A stretch of 64,000 bases of DNA from Deltaproteobacteria bacterium (lineage in GTDB: Bacteria > Desulfobacterota > Binatia > UBA1149 > JAJCZL01), in contig JAJCZL010000034.1 in assembly GCA_029262415.1 (NCBI GenBank), positions 62,001 to 126,000 of the forward strand, given 5' to 3'. Positions 42,520 to 52,200 of the stretch are shown here, piece after piece (positions within the stretch are counted from its first letter, which is position 1; the number at the start of each line of letters is the position of its first letter). The notes beneath the pieces are model-generated. The model had not been told where the DNA came from. It made no database searches and was given only the letters and a program-made list of their open reading frames with translations. The position numbers and the translations under genes were made by a program.

Positions 42520-43737
42520 CTATCCCTTTGTGCCGATGGCTTCGGCACCGCCGATCCGTTGGATCTCGGCATGGTTGAATCCTGCCTCGGCAAGTACTGC
42601 GTGGGTGTGCTCTCCGAGCCGAGGTGGTGGGCCTTTCGGGGCGGTGTCATAGCCCGCGAAATCCACAGGGCCGGCTACTGCAGTGGTCTTTCCTTGCCCC
42701 CCGGGTTGCTCGACCTCGACGAATGCTCCGGCGGCGTGGGCCTGCGGATCGGCGATTACGTCTTCGAGCGTCTGTACCGGTGACCACCAGAGATCTTCGG
42801 CGTCCAGCCGCGTCGCCCATTCAGCCAGTGGACGTTTGGCGAACTCGAGATCAAGCAAGGCGATCAGCGCTTGGCAGTTCTCCGAGCGCAGGCCCGGCGT
42901 CGCGTAGTCGGGGTCGGTTTCCAAGTCGGTCCGCTCGACGGCGCGTAATACCTTGGGCCAGTGACGCACGGCTTCCAAGCCGAGTAGCCACAGCCAACGC
43001 TCGTCACCGGTCTTGTAACAGTTGACTAACGGTACTCGATAACGCGACCGTGACATGGTCTTGGTGTGCCAACCGAGATCGATGTGGGTACCGATATCCC
43101 ATCCGATCGTGTACATGCCGGTGCGTAGAAGCGATGTTTCTACCAGGCCGCCTGCGCCGGTGCGTTCGCGCTTGAACAGCGCCGCGGAAATACCCGACAG
43201 TAAGGTTATGCCGGTCACGTGATCCCCCAGTGCCGGACGACACGGCGACGGATCGCCGGCGCTGCGCGACAAAAGATGCGCGATTCCCGATCGTGCCCAG
43301 AACGCGCCGACGTCGTAGGCCGCACGGTCAGATTCTGGGCCGCTGCGCCCGTAACCAGTTACACACGCATACACCAGGCGTGGATTTCTGGTTCGCAGCG
43401 TCTCCGGGTCCAGGCCGAGCTTTGTTAGTGCGCGCTGGCGCATATTCGTAATAAAGACATCGGCGCCGTCGATGAGTCGCGACGCGGCCTCGCGGCCCCC
43501 CTCGGTGCGCAAGTCGAGTACGATGCTGCGTTTGCCGCGGTTGTCCAGATTGAAAGGCGGCGCGGTAGCGCCGTCCATCCCGGAGCTGGCTCCGAAGACG
43601 CTGCGTTGGGGGTCGCCGCTAGGCGCTTCGATCTTAATGACGTCGGCTCCCCAGTCGGCCATCAGGCCGGCCGCGGCCGGGCCGGCCACCCACATGCTCA
43701 GCTCGATGACCCGGATCCCTTCGAAAATCGTCTGCAT
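42520..43737 (-). CDS. CaiB/BaiF family CoA transferase
   Basis: Class III CoA transferase of about 405 residues. FEGIRVIELSMWVAGPAA is the canonical N-terminus, DWGADVIKIEAPSGDP follows, and PALGDHVTGITLLSGISAAL contains the catalytic Asp. GEHTHAVLAEAGF near the C-terminus is also characteristic. Substrates range from carnitine and formyl-oxalate to 2-methylacyl-CoA (racemases of the family). The ATG at 43737 fits the family start better than the one at 43749. It lies 15 bases upstream of the histidine kinase gene on the same strand. Confidence 0.9.
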   Translation of the reverse strand: MQTIFEGIRVIELSMWVAGPAAAGLMADWGADVIKIEAPSGDPQRSVFGASSGMDGATAPPFNLDNRGKRSIVLDLRTEGGREAASRLIDGADVFITNMRQRALTKLGLDPETLRTRNPRLVYACVTGYGRSGPESDRAAYDVGAFWARSGIAHLLSRSAGDPSPCRPALGDHVTGITLLSGISAALFKRERTGAGGLVETSLLRTGMYTIGWDIGTHIDLGWHTKTMSRSRYRVPLVNCYKTGDERWLWLLGLEAVRHWPKVLRAVERTDLETDPDYATPGLRSENCQALIALLDLEFAKRPLAEWATRLDAEDLWWSPVQTLEDVIADPQAHAAGAFVEVEQPGGQGKTTAVAGPVDFAGYDTAPKGPPPRLGEHTHAVLAEAGFNHAEIQRIGGAEAIGTKG

Positions 43738-43788
43738 CTTCACCAACATACAACCACAGCGGATTTGCTAACCATAGCGGAAAAATTT

Positions 43789-43816
43789 TGAACGATTCGC
43801 CGCCCAGGTGCGTATT
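43789..43816 (+). promoter_or_regulatory. candidate ECF sigma-dependent promoter
   Basis: TTTTGAAC, then 17 bases, then CGTATT, about 40 bases before the first PspC gene. GAAC -35 and CGT-type -10 elements with this spacing are common for ECF promoters, and the operon encodes an ECF factor, so autoregulation is plausible. This is one instance only; no second copy was used to test it. Confidence 0.35.
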
Positions 43817-43856
43817 ACCGACCGTTAAGTGACCAAAACCCATCGAGGAGGGGATC

Positions 43857-44243
43857 ATGGCTGAAATGAAAGATTGTCCGTATTGCGCCGAGGAGATTCG
43901 CGCCCAGGCGGTCCGATGTCCACATTGCCGCAGCAGAATTCAGGGGCTTGACCGCGACCAGTGGTACCGCGACCACGAGGAGGCGCGTGTGGCGGGGGTG
44001 TGTGCCGCAGTGGCCAAGGCCTTTGCGGTATCGCCGGGGGTTGTGCGCGCCGGGTTCGTCCTCGCCTCGTTCTTCCATCTGCTCGGGCCGATCGTCTATG
44101 GGTTTTTGTGGCTGGCCATCCCCGGCCGTCGCGGCGAGGACTCGATCCTCGAGCGCTTGCTCCGGCGTGCTCTCGATGCCGCCTCGCGGTTCGGAGGCAA
44201 ATGCACCCGTGACAAGCGTCACCCCGCTGGGGGGGCGTGCTAA
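43857..44243 (+). CDS. zinc-ribbon PspC-domain membrane protein (first copy)
   Basis: Protein of 128 residues. CPYCAEEIRAQAVRCPHCRS is a four-Cys zinc ribbon, followed by a linker, VAGVCAAVAKAFAVSP and a hydrophobic helix GFVLASFFHLLGPIVYGFLW, the PspC core. PspC proteins act at the inner membrane in phage-shock or envelope stress. A strong GAGGAGGGG precedes the ATG. It is the first gene of the operon containing an ECF sigma factor, and resembles the fourth gene along its whole core. Confidence 0.85.
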   Translation: MAEMKDCPYCAEEIRAQAVRCPHCRSRIQGLDRDQWYRDHEEARVAGVCAAVAKAFAVSPGVVRAGFVLASFFHLLGPIVYGFLWLAIPGRRGEDSILERLLRRALDAASRFGGKCTRDKRHPAGGAC

Positions 44244-44269
44244 CCGCGCGGCCGTGGTAAGCCGATGGA

Positions 44270-44848
44270 ATGGCGAGCGATGAAGAACTGGTCGCGGCGC
44301 TCGCGGGCGGAGACGAGCGGGCGTTCGAAGAGTTGGTCGTCAGATACCGGCAGCGGTTGTTCGCTTTTGTCTATCGTCACACCGGCGGGCCGGACGCGGA
44401 CGATATCGTCCAAGAGACGTGGATGCGGATCCTGCGCGCCGCAGGTTCATTCGACTCGCGCAAGCGGTTTACGACTTGGCTCTTTCAGGTCGCTCTCAAC
44501 CTTTGCCGGGATTTTGGCCGCCGCAGACGCGTTCGCGGACCAGAGGCCGAGTCCGGCTGCAACGGCGAAGAACAAGACGTCGAAAGCGAGGCCTCTTCCG
44601 TTATGGTCGAAGACGCTGCAGCCGCGCGTATCGATGCGGAACGGTTCCTTGCCCGCTTGCCGGAGGAGCAACGTGAAGTTTTGATCCTGCGCTTTCACGC
44701 CGATCTAAGCGAGCACGAGATCGCCGATCTACTCGGGTGTCCTCCCGGCACCGTGAAAAGCCGCATACACTACGCGCTCGCGCGGCTTGCCAAAGCGGCA
44801 GCTGCCAGTGGCGACGGATCGCGCGTGGATCGTGCGAAGAAATCATAG
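44270..44848 (+). CDS. ECF-family RNA polymerase sigma factor
   Basis: Sigma-70 family factor of 192 residues with only regions 2 and 4. Region 2 is FEELVVRYRQRLFAFVYRH with DADDIVQETWMRILRAA and FTTWLFQVALNLCRDFGRR; region 4 is ARLPEEQREVLILRFHADLS with GCPPGTVKSRIHYALARL. The linker (residues 90-120) is acidic and long. It begins 26 bases after the first PspC gene and is followed by its probable anti-sigma factor. Confidence 0.93.
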   Translation: MASDEELVAALAGGDERAFEELVVRYRQRLFAFVYRHTGGPDADDIVQETWMRILRAAGSFDSRKRFTTWLFQVALNLCRDFGRRRRVRGPEAESGCNGEEQDVESEASSVMVEDAAAARIDAERFLARLPEEQREVLILRFHADLSEHEIADLLGCPPGTVKSRIHYALARLAKAAAASGDGSRVDRAKKS

Positions 44849-44857
44849 GGAGCGGAG

Positions 44858-45340
44858 ATGCCCAAACGCGTGAACGACGATCGTGACAAGCTACGTCCGG
44901 CATTGGAGGATCACGTTACCTCGTGCGAGGTTTGCGAGTCCGATCCTATCGACCTCGCAGCGGCTGAAGCGCTGCTGTGTTCGTTGTCCTCGGTCCGGCC
45001 GAGCGATGCATCGACCGAGGCGCTGCTGCGTATGGCCCGAGTCGAGCTCGCGCGCAACGCAGCGTGGGTGCAGCGGCGACGTATCACAGCCGCGATTGCA
45101 TTGGCGATGCTGCCGCTGCCGTTGATTGCTTTCTACGGAGTCGCGGTTGTGTCATTCGTCGGTTCGGTTGCGGCCAAGCTGCTCCCCGAGAGCGTGGCTG
45201 CGTATGTTACTACGGCCTACGCCGCGTCGATCGTTCTCGTCTACGCATCGACCTACGCGGCGGTCCCGCTGCTTCTCGACCGCTTCCGAGCCGGCTATCC
45301 GGGCGTGCGAGCACTGCGACCCGATGGAGTCCCGTCATGA
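44858..45340 (+). CDS. membrane anti-sigma factor with ZAS-like motif
   Basis: Protein of 160 residues. The N-terminal cytoplasmic part has DHVTSCEVCES, an HxxxCxxC zinc anti-sigma motif. Two or three membrane helices follow (ITAAIALAMLPLPLIAFYG, VAVVSFVGSVAA and TTAYAASIVLVYASTYAA). It should hold the upstream sigma factor at the membrane until a signal arrives. Its stop overlaps the start of the second PspC gene (ATGA). Confidence 0.82.
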   Translation: MPKRVNDDRDKLRPALEDHVTSCEVCESDPIDLAAAEALLCSLSSVRPSDASTEALLRMARVELARNAAWVQRRRITAAIALAMLPLPLIAFYGVAVVSFVGSVAAKLLPESVAAYVTTAYAASIVLVYASTYAAVPLLLDRFRAGYPGVRALRPDGVPS

Positions 45341-45639
45341 AAACCTGCCCCTATTGCGCCGAAGAAATCCGCGATGCTGCGATCAAGTGCCGCTACTGCG
45401 GCAGCAATCTCGGCACCGGGCCGGTTGGCCGTGAGTGGTACCGAAAGCGTGAAGGGAAGATGATCGCTGGCGTCTGCTCAGGGCTTGCCGACCAGTTCAG
45501 TCTATCCGTTACCGCTATGCGTGTCGCTGCAGTTGTGCTCACGCTGATGGGTGCGGGGTGGGGGGTGTTGATCTACATCGTACTGTGGATCGTCATGCCG
45601 TACGGCCGTCGGACACACGTGGTTTTGGAGTCTCGCTAG
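45337..45639 (+). CDS. zinc-ribbon PspC-domain membrane protein (second copy)
   Basis: Protein of 100 residues. CPYCAEEIRDAAIKCRYCGS is the zinc ribbon; REWYRKREGKMIAGVCSGLA leads into the PspC membrane helix LTLMGAGWGVLIYIVLWIV. It shares the layout and much of the sequence with the first copy but lacks that protein's basic C-terminal tail. It is translationally coupled to the anti-sigma gene. The last four bases overlap the convergent phosphatase gene. Confidence 0.87.
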   Translation: MKTCPYCAEEIRDAAIKCRYCGSNLGTGPVGREWYRKREGKMIAGVCSGLADQFSLSVTAMRVAAVVLTLMGAGWGVLIYIVLWIVMPYGRRTHVVLESR

Positions 45640-46121
45640 CGACTCATACCTTTGTTGTCCGCACGCAACCTGTCGACCAGAGCGAGAGAGGCCTCGTGAA
45701 TCATCTCGTAGACCTTGTCGAACCCCGACGCTCCTCCGTAGTAGGGATCGGGTACCTCGTCGATCCCGAGGTGCGGTGCGAGCGCCAAGAACATCTCGAT
45801 CTTGTGCTCGGCTCCGGCCGGACACAGCTCGAGCAGGTCTGCGTAGTTCTGGCGATCCATCGCGAATATGTGGTCGTATTCGCTGAAGTGCGAGCGCACC
45901 ACCGGTTGCGCACGGTGCGCTGAGAGGTCAACGCCGTGCAGGCGCGCGGTTTCGACGGCACGGCGATCGGCGCCCGCGCCGCCATGGTGGCCGTATGTAC
46001 CCGCCGAATCTGCGTCGATGCGGTCACGCAGGCCGGCCTCGTCGATCAACGATACGAAGACGCCATGCGCCGTCGGCGATCGGCAGATATTGCCCAGGCA
46101 TACGAACAATACTCTGATCAT
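45636..46121 (-). CDS. low-molecular-weight protein-tyrosine phosphatase
   Basis: Enzyme of about 161 residues. FVCLGNICRSPTAHGVF holds the CX5R active site at the N-terminus, and DEVPDPYYGGASGFDKVY supplies the catalytic Asp-Pro. In bacteria these enzymes often control polysaccharide export kinases, but no such kinase is nearby. ATG 46121 starts at the invariant IRVLFVCLGN; the open frame extends 11 codons upstream. It lies 25 bases downstream of ispH. Confidence 0.92.
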   Translation of the reverse strand: MIRVLFVCLGNICRSPTAHGVFVSLIDEAGLRDRIDADSAGTYGHHGGAGADRRAVETARLHGVDLSAHRAQPVVRSHFSEYDHIFAMDRQNYADLLELCPAGAEHKIEMFLALAPHLGIDEVPDPYYGGASGFDKVYEMIHEASLALVDRLRADNKGMSR

Positions 46122-46146
46122 CTGGTCGCAGTCCTGCCGGGTGTGG

Positions 46147-47103
46147 TTACGCACGCGATGCGTCTTCGCGCAAACCTTTCGGCAGCGGGAACGTGATGCT
46201 TTCTATAGCGGTTTCCAGGTGTTCGACGGAGGTGCAGCCGAGCTTGCGTAGATGGACGATGGCCTCTTGAACGAGTCGTTCCGGGGTCGACGCGCCCGCA
46301 GTGAGACCGATGGTTTCGACACCGTCGAGCCAAGCCGGGTTGATGTCGGATGCTGATTCGATGAGCCGTGCACGGCTGTTGTGGTTTCCGGCAACCTCGA
46401 CGAGGCGATTGGCATTGCTCGAGGTCGGCGATCCGATTACGAGAATCAAGTCGCTACGCGCGGCGAGCTCCTTGACGGCGGACTGGCGGTTCTGTGTGGC
46501 ATAGCAAATGTCGTCCTTCTTGGGCGCATTCACCTTTGGAAACCGGCGGCGTATCTCGGCGATGATGTCTCGCGTATCGTCGACCGAGAGCGTGGTCTGC
46601 GTCACCACTGCAACCCGGTTCGGATCGGGGACTTCGATCGTTGCGACGTCTTCGACGGTCTCGATCAGTTGCATATCGTCAGGCGCGTGGCCCAGCGTTC
46701 CTTCTACTTCTACGTGGCCGCGGTGGCCGATTAAGAGGATGTTGTAGCCCTCGCGCGCGTAGCGGAGCGCTTCAATATGCACCTTGGTAACCAACGGGCA
46801 GGTTGCGTCGATAACACGCAGCTTACGACCGTCCGCATCGTGGCGGACTTTGGGCGAGACGCCGTGTGCACTGAACACCAGCAGGCTTCCTTCCGGAACG
46901 TCGCCGGGGTCGTCGACGAAGATCGCACCACGCGAGCGCAAGTCGTCGCAGACGTGTCGGTTGTGGACGATCTCGTGGCGCACGTAGACCGGCGGTCCGT
47001 AGCGCTCGAGAACCAGATCGACAATCTCAATCGCATAGCTCACCCCTGCGCAAAAACCGCGGGGTGAGGCGACGAGAAGCTTACGTTGGGGAGGTGCCGA
47101 CAC
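46147..47103 (-). CDS. ispH: 4-hydroxy-3-methylbut-2-enyl diphosphate reductase
   Basis: Last enzyme of the MEP isoprenoid pathway; makes IPP and DMAPP from HMBPP with a 4Fe-4S cluster. The three cluster cysteines are in SPRGFCAGV, DATCPLVTKVH and DDICYATQNRQ. HEIVHNRHV and VFSAHGVSP, the two conserved His motifs, and the TQTTLS motif are intact. I prefer the GTG at 47103 because homologues begin a few residues before KLLVASPRGFC; the frame also has an ATG at 47208 with a 35-residue extension. The gene is divergent from the GST gene. Confidence 0.94.
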   Translation of the reverse strand: MSAPPQRKLLVASPRGFCAGVSYAIEIVDLVLERYGPPVYVRHEIVHNRHVCDDLRSRGAIFVDDPGDVPEGSLLVFSAHGVSPKVRHDADGRKLRVIDATCPLVTKVHIEALRYAREGYNILLIGHRGHVEVEGTLGHAPDDMQLIETVEDVATIEVPDPNRVAVVTQTTLSVDDTRDIIAEIRRRFPKVNAPKKDDICYATQNRQSAVKELAARSDLILVIGSPTSSNANRLVEVAGNHNSRARLIESASDINPAWLDGVETIGLTAGASTPERLVQEAIVHLRKLGCTSVEHLETAIESITFPLPKGLREDASRA

Positions 47104-47251
47104 CGCGCCAGAGTGCCGCAGATGATTGCGCGGGACAAGCCACGGGGCCGCCCTCGAGAGGCTACCGACCTTAGAGCGATCGTTTGACGCACGTGCGTAC
47201 GAAGACATAGTCTTGCCGCGTGGCTTGGTATTGTTTGTCCGAGGAGTCTCT

Positions 47252-47998
47252 ATGCCCGAGGTAACTCTTCACCAGTTTCTCTCTTCGCACTTCAACGACA
47301 AGGTCAGGTGGGCGCTCGCCTACAAGGGCATCCCTCATGACCGGGTAGACTATTTACCGGGACCGCATGCAGCGGCGATCGCCAAGCTCTCAGGCGGTAA
47401 AACCAGTACTCCGTTGCTGCAAACCGCGTCCGGATACATTTCGGGCTCGGCCGAGATCATCGATCACCTTGAACAAGCCTATCCCGAACAAGCCTTGTAT
47501 CCGGCCGACGATCGCTTGCGCGCTGAAGCCCTGGCATTGCAGAAGCGTTTCGATGCAGAGGTCGGCCCGGCGACGCGCACGACGGTGTTTTCGATCTTCA
47601 TTAATGAGCCGAACTACATGGTTGAGACATTCGGCTGGACCAAACCGCGGCTTAAGCTCATCGGCTATCGAGCGATGTTGCCGATGGTCAAACCCATCAT
47701 TGCTAAGGCCAACGGTGTGGATTCACAGGAGAGCATCGACCGGGCGTTTGAGGTCAGTCGAAAAGCTCTGGATGAGGTTGCGAGCAAGTCGGCCGCGACC
47801 GGATATCTGGTAGGCGATCGCTTCAGCGTTGCCGACCTGACCGCGGCTGCGCTGCTGTGCCCTTTGGTGCGGGTCGAACACCCTGACATGGCCAGACGCG
47901 AGCCGATCCCGGCATCGTTCATCGAGTACTTGGCCCTGTGGAAGGACCACCCGGGAGCTGCTTGGGTCAAACGCCAGTACGCGGAGAACCGTCCGTGA
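47252..47998 (+). CDS. glutathione S-transferase family protein
   Basis: Protein of about 248 residues: thioredoxin-like N-domain (HFNDKVRWALAYKGIPHDRV, STPLL, SGSAEIIDHLEQAYP) and helical C-domain (GDRFSVADLTAAALLCPLV). The N-terminal residues LHQFLSSHFNDKVR fit the class with Ser or Asn near the catalytic position. GAGGAG precedes ATG 47252 by about six bases, which rules out the longer upstream frame. The role, detoxification or a specific lyase reaction, is unknown. Confidence 0.9.
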   Translation: MPEVTLHQFLSSHFNDKVRWALAYKGIPHDRVDYLPGPHAAAIAKLSGGKTSTPLLQTASGYISGSAEIIDHLEQAYPEQALYPADDRLRAEALALQKRFDAEVGPATRTTVFSIFINEPNYMVETFGWTKPRLKLIGYRAMLPMVKPIIAKANGVDSQESIDRAFEVSRKALDEVASKSAATGYLVGDRFSVADLTAAALLCPLVRVEHPDMARREPIPASFIEYLALWKDHPGAAWVKRQYAENRP

Positions 47999-48490
47999 AG
48001 ACGCCCGAACTAGACGCCGGGTCGCACACGGTTGGTCGGCGCTGCGCTCCTGCGCGTGTACCGAATCGGAAACGAGAATTTTTGGATCGACGAAGTCTTC
48101 CAACTCGAGGTTTCCTCTCAACCCCTTTCTTGAGATCATCGCAAACTACCGTCCCAATGTAGACTACCGGCTCTTGGTCCGCGATCAGGCCCCGTTGTCG
48201 CATTTCCTTTATCGTTTCGTTGCCAGCCCCGGTGTTGGTGAGGCCTGGGCGCGGCCTGTTCCGACGCCGTTCAGGCTGAGGCTGAGACCGCGGGTAGCGC
48301 TGCGCCGTTGCCCGACGCGTCTGTTTGGCTGGCAATTGGCCGCGACTGGAACGACGATGCCGACCGTTGTTTGAAGCTGCTGGGCTCCGCGGTCGAAGTG
48401 GCAGAACGGCGCGAATTCGTCGGCATCGAACTCATCCGTCTATAAAGGCGATGCGATCGCGCAGCCTGCCGAGATCGCGTTTCTATAAGA
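47999..48490. other. long gap with a gene-like fragment but no complete gene
   Basis: About 490 bases between the GST and the cyclase gene. The 3' part contains a protein-like reading frame without a start (see 48242). The rest has several short overlapping frames, none with a ribosome-binding site. No tRNA-like or terminator structure was seen. It may be a decayed gene. Confidence 0.4.
48242..48445 (+). pseudogene. possible gene remnant without start codon
   Basis: An open frame between TGA 48239 and TAA 48443 reads as a plausible protein tail: LPDASVWLAIGRDWND, then RCLKLLGSAVEVAERREF and VGIELIRL. No ATG, GTG or TTG with a ribosome-binding site begins it, and the frame upstream is closed. 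It could be the end of a gene whose front has been lost or frameshifted. Family not recognised. Confidence 0.3.
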
Positions 48491-49123
48491 TTACGCCGGA
48501 ATCGCGAGCTCGCGCGGCACCTGGCGCCACGGCACGTCGAACAGCCGGACAGGCTCCTGCAGGCCGTCGAGTGTTTCCGTCCCGATTTCGTGAAAGTGGA
48601 AACCCTTGCCCGCAGTCAGCAGACGCACGACATCGGATACCACCACGCGGCCACCCGGGGCACGCTCGGCGATACGCGAGGCGATGTTGACCGCAGCGCC
48701 GAAGATGTCGCCATTGTCGACCACGGGTGCGCCGGTGTTCAATCCGATGGCCACCTGCAGCGGCGGGCCCTGAGTGGTCGAGTTGTAGTCGTCGCAGTCG
48801 CGCTGGATTTCGACGGCACATTCGAGCGCACGCGCTGCAGACAGAAAGTAGGACATGATACCGTCACCGGTCTGCTTGACCTCGACCCCGCCCATGTTGG
48901 CCAGCGACTTGCGCACGATCCGGTTGTGGGTGCGGACCAGGGCAAGGGCGCGCTTGTCGCCGATTTCTTCGGTGAGCCCCGTGTAACCCTCGATGTCGGT
49001 GAAAAGGATCGTGAGGTCTACGGGCCCGAGCAATTCGGGCTGCCCCGAGGCGAGGCCGAGAACCGTCCTGGCGAGCGGGACAAGCCTTGATATTTCGCGT
49101 TTGAGGTCGGTTCTCAGGTCCAT
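48491..49123 (-). CDS. adenylate/guanylate cyclase catalytic-domain protein
   Basis: Class III nucleotide cyclase of about 210 residues with no membrane segment. TILFTDIEGYTGLTEE provides the first metal Asp, VEVKQTGDGIMSYFLSA the second, and NTGAPVVDNGDIFGAAVNIASRI the conserved substrate/transition-state region. The N-terminal 45 residues (DLKREISRLVPLARTV) form a short helix instead of a sensor domain. An in-frame GTG at 49141 adds six residues and is an alternative start. Whether it makes cAMP or cGMP cannot be decided here. Confidence 0.88.
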   Translation of the reverse strand: MDLRTDLKREISRLVPLARTVLGLASGQPELLGPVDLTILFTDIEGYTGLTEEIGDKRALALVRTHNRIVRKSLANMGGVEVKQTGDGIMSYFLSAARALECAVEIQRDCDDYNSTTQGPPLQVAIGLNTGAPVVDNGDIFGAAVNIASRIAERAPGGRVVVSDVVRLLTAGKGFHFHEIGTETLDGLQEPVRLFDVPWRQVPRELAIPA

Positions 49124-49254
49124 GGTTTTCAGTCCCGGCACAGATTTCCGCTGTTTTACGTGCCTTTGAGACTATAACGCATCGCAGCGTTTGCCGCAAT
49201 GCGTTAATGATAATACCGCGATCGACGCTGATGGGCCACCCGGGTGACTTACCG

Positions 49255-52200
49255 CTAGGCCCCTTGCCGCCTGGTGGCCGACTGGTAGCTCTTTTCGCTA
49301 ATCCCCGCCTGCTGCGCTTCGAACCAGCTGCAGAGGACCGGCAGGACGACAAGAGTGAGCAGCGTATTGCTGAGAATTCCGCCGATCACGACAGTAGCGA
49401 GCGGACTTTGAACCTCGGCTCCCACGCCGGTGTTGATCGCCATGGGTACGAACCCGACAGCCGCCACCAGTGCTGTCATCAACACGGGTCGCAGGCGGGC
49501 GTGGCAGCCTTCGCGGATCGCTTCGCTGTGCGCAGCACCATCGTCTAGTCGCTGCTTGATGAACGTCATCAGCACCAGTCCGTTGAGAATGGCGACCCCG
49601 CTCAGTGCGATGAATCCGATAGCTGCACTGACCGTAAACGGCATCCCTCGCAGCGCCAGTGCGCCGACGCCCCCGACCGCTCCGAGCGGTATGCCGGTTG
49701 CGACGATCAGCACGTCGCGCACGGTGCCCAAGCTCACGTACAGCAGCACTAGAATGAGGCACAGCGTAAGCGGCAGGATGAACGCGAGTCGGCGGTTCGC
49801 GCGCTCTAGATTTTCGAACTGGCCGCCCCAGTCGATGGTGTAGCCCTCGGGCAGGTTCACCTCGGCGGCGATGCGCTGCTGCGCCTCGGTGACAAAGCTG
49901 CCCGCATCGCGTCCTCGTACGTTGGCTTGCACGGTGATCCGCCGCCGACCCCATTCACGGTTGATGGTCGATGGACCTTCGGCGTGGACGAGTTTTGCAA
50001 CGCTACTGAGCGGCAGTATCGGTCCCGCGGCGGTCGGTATAAGGGTATCGGCGAGCGCGTCTGAGTCGGTGCGTTGGCGGTCGGGTAAGCGTACGACCAA
50101 CGGGAAGCGCCGCTGTCCTTCGCGAATCTCGCCGACGGTCTTGCCGCCTACGGCTTCTACTACGTTGAGCACGTTTCGGGTCTGCAGGCCGAAACGTGCG
50201 AGCGCTCGTGAATCGACCTCTATCTTGAGCACCGGGAGGCCGGTTACTTGCTCTGCCGAGACATCTGCTGCGCCGGGGACGGTCAGGAGCACCCGTTGAA
50301 TTTCGTCGGAGATCCTTGTGAGGGTATCAAAATCGTCGCCGTATACCTTGATTCCGAGATCGGAGCGGATGCCGGCAATCATCTCGTTCATCCTCATTTC
50401 GATCGGCTGGGTGAACGCAAGATTTTGGCCGGGCAGGTCGGCTAGTAGGGTGTTGAGCTGCTCGGTGAGTTCGCCCTGGGTGTGAGCCTTCGTCCATTCT
50501 GTTCGCGGATGTAGCGTAATGAAGATGTCTGTAAGCTCGATCCCCATGGGGTCCGTGGCGACCTCAGCGGTACCGATGCGGCTCCAGACGCGGTCGATTT
50601 CATCGGGAAACGCTGCCAGTATCAGCTGCTCCATGCGGGAGTTGTAGTCCGTCGATTCGCCGATCGATACGCCGGCCTGACGGATCGTGTTGATGACCAG
50701 AGCTCCTTCCTGAAGCTTCGGCAAGAACTCCGTGCCCAGGTTCGTCGCAGCGATTCCCGCCATAGCTACGAGTGCAAGTGCGAGCGCGACGACTGTTCGG
50801 CGAAAGCGCAACGCAAGCTCGAGTGCCGGCGTGTATAGCTGTCGTGCGCGTTGAACGAGCCAGGGCTCTTTCGCCTTGCTGCGCGCGGGCAGCAAGAGGC
50901 TCGCAAGAACCGGCATCAGTGTAAGCGACAGCACCAACGAGCCCAGCAACGCGAAGATCATCGTCAGCGCCATGGGGCGGAACAGTTTTCCTTCGACTCC
51001 TTCGAGCGTGAGGATGGGTAGGAAGACGATCATGATGATGAGCTCACCGAACATTGTCGGCTTGCGCACTTCGATTGCTGCATCACGAATGGTGTCGAGC
51101 CACGGCTTGTCAGTGCGCAGGGCCGCATGCCGGACGCAGTTCTCGATCATGATCACCGAGCTATCCACTATCAGCCCGAAGTCGATCGCGCCAAGGCTTA
51201 GCAGGCTTGCGGCGATGCCGGCTTGGATCATGAACTCCGCGGCAAAGACCATCGAGAGCGGAATTGCGGCGGCGACGATCAACCCGGCGCGCAGGTTTCC
51301 GAGGAACGCGAACAGAACGCCGACCACAAGTAGCGCTCCTGCCACGAGGTTGTGCCTGACGGTGTCGATCACCTTGTCGACGAGGTGTGTACGGTCGTAG
51401 ACGACCTCTAGCGTCACGTCTTCAGGTAGTGCCTCTTGCGCCAGCATGAGTTGAGCTTTGAGGGCGCGCGTCACCACGTGACTATTGCCACCCATCAACA
51501 TGAAACCGAGACCGAGAACCGCTTCTCCTTTGCCCTGAGCTGTTACCGCCCCTTGGCGAATCTCTGTACCGATCTCGACCTGCGCCACGTCGTGCACGTA
51601 AACGGGAGCACCGTCGTATGATGAGACCACGATGTTGCCGATTTCGCCTACGTCGGTGGTTAAGCCGAGACCGTGAACGAGTACCGACTCACCGGCCGTG
51701 ACTATCTGTCCGCCGCCGACGCTTTTGTTGTTGGCTTCCAGTGCCGCGAACACGTCCTCGAATGTGAGGCCGAATTTGATTAAGCGTTTGGGCTCGACGA
51801 CGACGTGGTATTGCTTCTCGAATCCGCCCCAGGAATTCACCTCAGCGACGCCCGGCACCTTGCGAAGTTCAGGCTTGACGACCCAGTCGTGCAACTCTCG
51901 GAGCTCGGTCAATGTACGCTCGGGATTGTCGGAGGTCATCGTGTAGTGGAACACCTCGCCCAAGCCCGTCGAGATGGGTCCAAGCTCTGGTCGCTCCGGT
52001 CCTTCGGGCAAGTCTACGGTCCGGAGGCGTTCACTCAGAAGCTGCCGCGCCGTATAGATGTGAGTGTCATCATCAAAGGTAGCGACCACCTGAGATAGCC
52101 CGAATTTCGAGACCGAGCGTACGTTTACGAGGCCGGGAAGCCCACCGATCTCGAGCTCGATTGGCAGCGTTATCTGCTGCTCTACCTCAATCGGGTTTAG

